Assembly (NCBI GenBank): GCA_963730065.1
Contig: CAVSQL010000020.1
Span: 310,001-374,000, forward strand
Source of the DNA: UBA9676 sp963730065
GTDB taxonomy: Bacteria > Actinomycetota > Actinomycetes > Streptosporangiales > Streptosporangiaceae
DNA length: 64,000 bases
Direction: 5' to 3'
In this document: positions 59,849 to 64,000 of the stretch, piece after piece
Position numbering within the stretch: position 1 is the stretch's first letter
Layout of the letters: each line of letters opens with the position of its first letter
The notes under the pieces: model-generated
Told to the model about the DNA's origin: nothing
The model's database searches: none
What the model saw: only the letters and a program-made list of their open reading frames with translations
Made by a program: the position numbers and the translations under genes

Positions 59849-61030
59849 TCAGCTGCTGGCGCGGGCCCAGGACCAGGCGTATTCGGGATCCTCGGCCCGG
59901 CGGGCCGCCGGGCCGAGGTTCAGCGGGCGGAACGTGTCGATCATGACGGCGGTCTCGTCGGTGGTGGTCTTGCCCTCGGCCAGGCCCGCCACCGCCGCCT
60001 CGACCGCGCCCGGCTGCGGGCCGTGGGTGAACCCGGCCGGGTGCAGGGTGATCGAGCCCACGCCGATCCCGGAGCCCTTGCGCGCGGTGTAGTCGCCCCC
60101 GACGTAGAACATCATCTCGTCGGAGTCCACGTTGTGATGGTTGTAGGGGATCGGGACGGCCTCGGGGTCGAAGTCGAGCGGCCGTGGGCAGAACGAGCAC
60201 ACGACAAAGTTCGGCCCTTCGAAGGTCTGGTGGACCGGCGGCGGCGCGTGGGTGCGCTTCAGCACCGGCTCGAAGTCGGCGATGTTGAACGCGAACGGGT
60301 ACAGGCATCCGTCCCAGCCGACGACGTCGAACGGGTGGTGGGCGTAGGTCAGGCGGGTCAGGCCGCTCCGGGTGCGGACGATGACCGGCACGTCCTGCCC
60401 GTCCGCGAGCAGCGGGCCCTCGGGCCCGCGCAGGTCACGCTCGCTGTACGGGGCGTGCTCGAGGAACTGGCCGAACGCGGACAGGTAGCGCCGCGGCGGC
60501 CGGATGTGGCCGCTCGCCTCGATCGTCAGCGCGCTCACGCCGGGACCGGCGGGCAGCCAGCGGTGAATGGTCCCGCGCGGCACCACGATGTAGTCGCCGG
60601 GCCCGGCGGTCAGCGTGCCATAGACGGACTCGAATACCGCCGACCCCTGCTGGACGTAGACGGCTTCGTCGCCCGCTGAATTCCGGTAAAGACCGGACGG
60701 CCCGGCGGCGGAAACAAACGATATGCGGACGTCGTCATTGGCGAAAAGCAGGGCCCGGCCGAGCACCAGGTCATCCCCGCCGGGCACGACAGCGGTGCGC
60801 ACGTGCCGCGGCAGCAGCGGATGGTTCGGTACCGTCCCGGCCTGCGCGCCGTCGTCCAGCCCCTCGCTCTTCACGATCGCGGTGGGCGGATGAACGTGGT
60901 AAAGAAGGGAGGAATCAGACGAGAATCCCTCCTCACCCATAAGCTCTTCTGAGTACAGTCCCCCATCGGGGCGGTGAAAACGGATATGGCGCTTGCGGGG
61001 GACCTCCCCCGTCACCCGGTAGTACGGCAT
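59849..61030 (-). CDS. hmgA: Homogentisate 1,2-dioxygenase
   Basis: 393 aa from ATG 61030, with GAGGGAGAC upstream. Cupin-type dioxygenase: MPYYRVTGEVPRKRHIRF start, DYIVVPRGTIHRW, the Fe ligand cluster around PIPYNHHNVDSDEMMFYVGG, and SITLHPAGFTHGPQPGA. It opens the homogentisate ring in tyrosine/phenylalanine breakdown. The fumarylacetoacetase gene lies on the other side of the DUF2637 gene; a maleylacetoacetate isomerase is not in the window. Divergent from the DUF2637-fah unit, with a 192-bp gap. Confidence 0.94.
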   Translation of the reverse strand: MPYYRVTGEVPRKRHIRFHRPDGGLYSEELMGEEGFSSDSSLLYHVHPPTAIVKSEGLDDGAQAGTVPNHPLLPRHVRTAVVPGGDDLVLGRALLFANDDVRISFVSAAGPSGLYRNSAGDEAVYVQQGSAVFESVYGTLTAGPGDYIVVPRGTIHRWLPAGPGVSALTIEASGHIRPPRRYLSAFGQFLEHAPYSERDLRGPEGPLLADGQDVPVIVRTRSGLTRLTYAHHPFDVVGWDGCLYPFAFNIADFEPVLKRTHAPPPVHQTFEGPNFVVCSFCPRPLDFDPEAVPIPYNHHNVDSDEMMFYVGGDYTARKGSGIGVGSITLHPAGFTHGPQPGAVEAAVAGLAEGKTTTDETAVMIDTFRPLNLGPAARRAEDPEYAWSWARASS

Positions 61031-61222
61031 ATCGTCTCCCTCGACGCCGAGGCCGCGCGGGTGCACGCACGGCTGGGCCGTTCGCCGTCCCGGACATTCC
61101 CTCTCCGCGCGCTGGGCGTGCCTACCAGCCGACCGCCTGCCCGGCGCGGAGAATAGAGCCCGTAGTCCCGACTATAGGCGGGCGCGAGCGGCCCGAGTGG
61201 CGCCGCAGGAAGGACAAGCTCC

Positions 61223-62344
61223 GTGATGAACGACTATCCCGTCACGCGCGGGGCCCGGCCTGGCGATCCTCACCTCAGGCTCCGGCTGGCCGCGCTCATC
61301 GCTGTCATCGCCGGCGTGGTGCTGGTGGCCGCGGCCGCCTTCCTGCTCTCCTACGCCGGCATCCACCAGATCGCGCTGCAGGCCGGAGTCGCTCCGGCGC
61401 TGGCCCGGCTCTACCCGCTGATGTTCGACGCGATGCTGGTCGTCACCTGCGCCGCCGTGCTGGCCCTGCGCAACGCGGGCTGGGGGACCAAGTTCTACGT
61501 GTGGGTGTGCCTGCTGGTGGTGCTGGCCGCGGTGGCCGTCGGCGACGCCCTGCACGCCACCGGAGTCCATCTGACCGGCCAGGGCGCGCGGGCGGCCATC
61601 GCCGTCATCCCGTGGGCGCTGCTCCTGATGGGTTTCGGGATATGGCTGGTGATGCTGCGGCAGTGGCGCCGGGCCCGGGCCGCGGCCGCGGTCAGCGGGT
61701 CGGAGAGCAGCCCGGCCGGCCGGGAGCGGCCGGCCATCGAGGCCCCCGCGGCCGCCCCCGCGGCCGCCGCCACGGGCGCGGTCACCTGGGCGGCGGCCGC
61801 CCGGGGCGCCGCACCGGCCCGCCCGGGCGCCCCGGGCGTGGGGATCGACACCCTGCTGCAGCGGGACGCGGACCGGGCGCCGGACCGCGCCGCCGCAACG
61901 GAAGGGGCAGCGGACGGGACACAGGGCCCGGCCCAGGGCCAGCAGCGCACCGCGGAGCCAGCTCAGGACCAGCCCGCTGCGACGGCCGGAGCCGCCGTCG
62001 CCGGCACCGAGGCCGTCGGGGCCGGGCAGAACGGGGCCACTGCCACCGAGGCCACCGGGACCAGCCCGGAGGGCGACCGCAAGGACCCGGAGGGCGACCG
62101 CAAGGACGATGCCGACACCCGGGGCCGCCGGACCCGTCTGGGTGGCCTCTTGAAGCTGCCGGACAGCACGTTGGACGACGAAGAGTCGGTCAAGGTCTTG
62201 CCCGCCGAGCCCAAGACGGCGGAGGGCGCCGGACCCGGGAAGGACAGCGAGGCGAACGGGGCGGGCGCCCAGGCCGGGGACGCCGCCCAGGCCGGGGACG
62301 CCACCTGGGCCGGGAACGCTGCCCAGGCCGGGGACGCCACCTAG
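61223..62344 (+). CDS. DUF2637 membrane protein, probably cut short by an amber codon
   Basis: 373 aa to TAG 62342-62344. Residues 20-150 hold four membrane helices of the DUF2637 type (LAALIAVIAGVVLVAAAAFL; LYPLMFDAMLVVTCAAVLAL; VWVCLLVVLAAVAVGDALHA; AVIPWALLLMGFGIWLVML). The rest is a long Ala/Gly/Glu-rich cytosolic tail with a duplicated EGDRKD segment and hexapeptide repeats AG(D/N)A-x-x. The frame continues after TAG for 65 codons through more repeats to TGA 62540-62542, which overlaps the fumarylacetoacetase GTG start, so the TAG looks like a nonsense mutation in a longer gene. Function unknown. Confidence 0.9.
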   Translation: MMNDYPVTRGARPGDPHLRLRLAALIAVIAGVVLVAAAAFLLSYAGIHQIALQAGVAPALARLYPLMFDAMLVVTCAAVLALRNAGWGTKFYVWVCLLVVLAAVAVGDALHATGVHLTGQGARAAIAVIPWALLLMGFGIWLVMLRQWRRARAAAAVSGSESSPAGRERPAIEAPAAAPAAAATGAVTWAAAARGAAPARPGAPGVGIDTLLQRDADRAPDRAAATEGAADGTQGPAQGQQRTAEPAQDQPAATAGAAVAGTEAVGAGQNGATATEATGTSPEGDRKDPEGDRKDDADTRGRRTRLGGLLKLPDSTLDDEESVKVLPAEPKTAEGAGPGKDSEANGAGAQAGDAAQAGDATWAGNAAQAGDAT

Positions 62345-62538
62345 GCCGGGGACGCCACCTGGGCCGGGAACACTACCGAGGCCGGGAACGCCGCCCAGGC
62401 CGAGGACGCTCCCGACGACGGGGACGCCGCCCACGACGGACCGATGCCCGCGCCACTGCCGGCGGCCGCCCTGGCTCCGCACTTTGACCGGCTGCGCAGT
62501 TCGCCGACACCGCCCGGGGAAACGGGGACCAGCGGGGA

Positions 62539-63774
62539 GTGACCGCGGCCGGGGCGTCGTGGGTCGAGGTACCCGAGGGCAGTCATTTCCCGGTCCAGAA
62601 CCTGCCCTATGGCGTGTTCGCCAGACCGGGCCAGGCGCCCCGCGTCGGGGTAGCGATCGGGGAGCATGTGCTCGACCTGGGCGGGCTGGCCCAGGCTGGG
62701 CTGCTGGCCGGGCCCGGCTGGTTCGCGGCTCCCACGCTCAACGCGTTCATGGCCGCGGGTCCCGCCGCGTGGCAGACGGCCCGCGCCCGGATCACCGAGC
62801 TGCTGGCCGACACCGGCCATCGCGGCCTCGTGGAACCCCACCTGGAACGGCTGGCGGCGGTGGAACTCCGGCTGCCGTTCGAGGTCGCCGACTACGTGGA
62901 CTTCTACTCCTCCCGTGACCACGCCAGCACCGTGGGCCAGATCTTCCGCCCTGGTTCGCCTCCGCTGCCCCGCAACTGGCTCCACCTGCCGGTCGGCTAC
63001 CACGGGCGGGCCGGGTCGGTCGTGGTCTCCGGCACCACGGTGACCCGGCCCCGCGGCCAGCTGCTTCCCGCTGGCGCGGCGGCACCGGTGTTCGGCCCGA
63101 CACGGCGGCTCGACTTCGAGGCGGAGGTCGGCTTCGTCATCGGGGTCGGCTCCCCGCACGGCACCGCCGTGGCGGCCGGGCAGTTCGCGCAGCATGCGTT
63201 TGGCTTCATGCTGGTCAACGACTGGAGCGCGCGTGACATCCAATCCTGGGAGACCCAGCCGCTCGGGCCCTTCCTCGGAAAGTCGTTCGCCACCTCGCTG
63301 TCGCCGTGGGTGATGCCGGTGGCCGCGCTGGAGGCGGCCCGCGTCGCGCCGCCCCGGCAGGACCCGCCGCCACTGGCCTACCTGCGCTGCGAGCAGCCCT
63401 GGGGCCTGGACCTGTCACTGCAGATCATGCTCAACGATCAGCTCCTGGCGCGCCCGGCTTTCCGCGGCATGTACTGGACGCCGCCGCAGCAGCTCGCGCA
63501 CGCGACAGCGAACGGCGCGCCGCTGCGCACGGGTGACCTATTCGCGTCCGGCACGGTGTCCGGTCCCGGCCCGGACGAGCGCGGCTGCCTGCTGGAAGTG
63601 ACCTGGGACGGGACCCGGCCGGTCGAGCTGCCCGACGGCACCACCCGGGCCTACCTCGAGGACGGTGACGTGGTGCGGATCACCGCCACCGCGCCCGGCC
63701 CCGGCGGGGTGACGATCGGCTTCGGCTCCGTCGAAGGCCGCGTCGTGCCGGCCCAGCCGCTCGGCAATCCCTAG
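62539..63774 (+). CDS. fahA: Fumarylacetoacetase
   Basis: 411 aa from GTG 62539 (MTAAGASWVEVPEGSHFPVQ). N-terminal SH3-like domain with PYGVFARPGQAPRVGVAIG; catalytic domain with DFYSSRDHASTVGQIFRP, LPVGYHGRAGSVVVSGT, DFEAEVGFVIG, LVNDWSARDIQSWE and PFLGKSFATSLSPWV, carrying the metal ligands and catalytic His. It splits fumarylacetoacetate into fumarate and acetoacetate, the last step of the homogentisate pathway started by hmgA nearby. Confidence 0.95.
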   Translation: MTAAGASWVEVPEGSHFPVQNLPYGVFARPGQAPRVGVAIGEHVLDLGGLAQAGLLAGPGWFAAPTLNAFMAAGPAAWQTARARITELLADTGHRGLVEPHLERLAAVELRLPFEVADYVDFYSSRDHASTVGQIFRPGSPPLPRNWLHLPVGYHGRAGSVVVSGTTVTRPRGQLLPAGAAAPVFGPTRRLDFEAEVGFVIGVGSPHGTAVAAGQFAQHAFGFMLVNDWSARDIQSWETQPLGPFLGKSFATSLSPWVMPVAALEAARVAPPRQDPPPLAYLRCEQPWGLDLSLQIMLNDQLLARPAFRGMYWTPPQQLAHATANGAPLRTGDLFASGTVSGPGPDERGCLLEVTWDGTRPVELPDGTTRAYLEDGDVVRITATAPGPGGVTIGFGSVEGRVVPAQPLGNP

Positions 63775-63868
63775 CAGCTCCGATGTTGGCCTCTCCTGGG
63801 GCGCATGGGAGGCAGCGGCTGTCCGCCAGGCCCGGACACCCCCCCCGGGCGGGCATAGCCTCAACAGC

Positions 63869-64000
63869 ATGGGCAAATCAATCGCGCTGGTCACCGGGGC
63901 CAACAAGGGCATCGGCAAGGAAATCGCGCGCCAGCTCGCGGGCGCGGGCCTCACCGTTTACATCGGCTCGCGCGACGCCGCCCGCGGCGAGCGTGCCGCC
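63869..64000 (+). CDS. Short-chain dehydrogenase/reductase, 5' part only
   Basis: 44 codons from ATG 63869 to the window edge. MGKSIALVTGANKGIGKEIA is the glycine-rich NAD(P)-binding motif of classical SDRs, followed by TVYIGSRDAARGERAA; the Arg after the second strand suggests NADP. The remainder is outside the window. Confidence 0.85.
   Translation, partial: MGKSIALVTGANKGIGKEIARQLAGAGLTVYIGSRDAARGERAA

Overview
This is a gene-dense, very GC-rich stretch of an actinomycete chromosome. The evidence is frequent GTG starts, GC-ended codons, ATGA/GTGA start-stop overlaps, a LexA box of the actinobacterial type, a LAL-type LuxR regulator, an F420/PPOX-type flavoprotein and a DUF2637 protein. 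A Streptosporangiales- or Streptomyces-like organism fits, but I cannot name a genus. There are no rRNA or tRNA genes and no CRISPR array. The left edge cuts an aldehyde dehydrogenase gene and the right edge cuts a short-chain dehydrogenase.

Left part (1-10.5 kb): an acylating aldehyde dehydrogenase fused to a cyclic-nucleotide-binding domain, then lon, then a signalling island. The island holds a GAF-GAF histidine kinase, two stand-alone receiver proteins with undescribed C-terminal regions, a receiver/coiled-coil/Ser-Thr kinase fusion and a small membrane protein on the other strand. Two of the three receivers are clear paralogues. Its base composition is visibly less GC-rich than its surroundings. 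This is my best candidate for an undescribed system: a His-Asp phosphorelay that appears to end in a Ser/Thr kinase.

Middle left (10.9-25.5 kb): alpha/beta hydrolases, a VapBC toxin-antitoxin pair, an ECF sigma remnant, a large LAL regulator divergent from a methyltransferase and a hydrolase-glycosyltransferase fusion (a small tailoring-type cluster), a truncated HTH regulator that keeps an operator matching one 10 kb away, an exonuclease/endonuclease/phosphatase-fold membrane protein, and a dimethylglycine/sarcosine-dehydrogenase-like flavoprotein.

Middle (25.6-49.5 kb): mostly single metabolic or regulatory genes. They include MarR/cupin, a 2-hydroxyacid dehydrogenase with a DDAH-like hydrolase, dtd, arylamine N-acetyltransferase, a caspase-like protein, HxlR, an ammonia-lyase-family protein with an unusual MIO triad coupled to a pentapeptide-repeat protein, SDR, methyltransferases, a Tat-exported DyP-like protein, a doubled NarL-type regulator and an amidase. 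Several short tandem repeats occur here, and one of them seems to have frameshifted the acetyltransferase gene.

Right part (49.6-64 kb): an operon of a lipoprotein and a membrane AAA/FtsH-like protease, separated by a small inverted-repeat element (MITE) from a HExxH membrane protein and a glutamine-cyclotransferase-like protein; a permease remnant next to a LexA-controlled, apparently leaderless alkB; an IclR regulator; rlmB and cysS; and homogentisate catabolism (hmgA and fumarylacetoacetase). Between these last two genes lies a DUF2637 gene with an in-frame amber codon inside a hexapeptide repeat. Its original stop codon overlaps the fumarylacetoacetase start.
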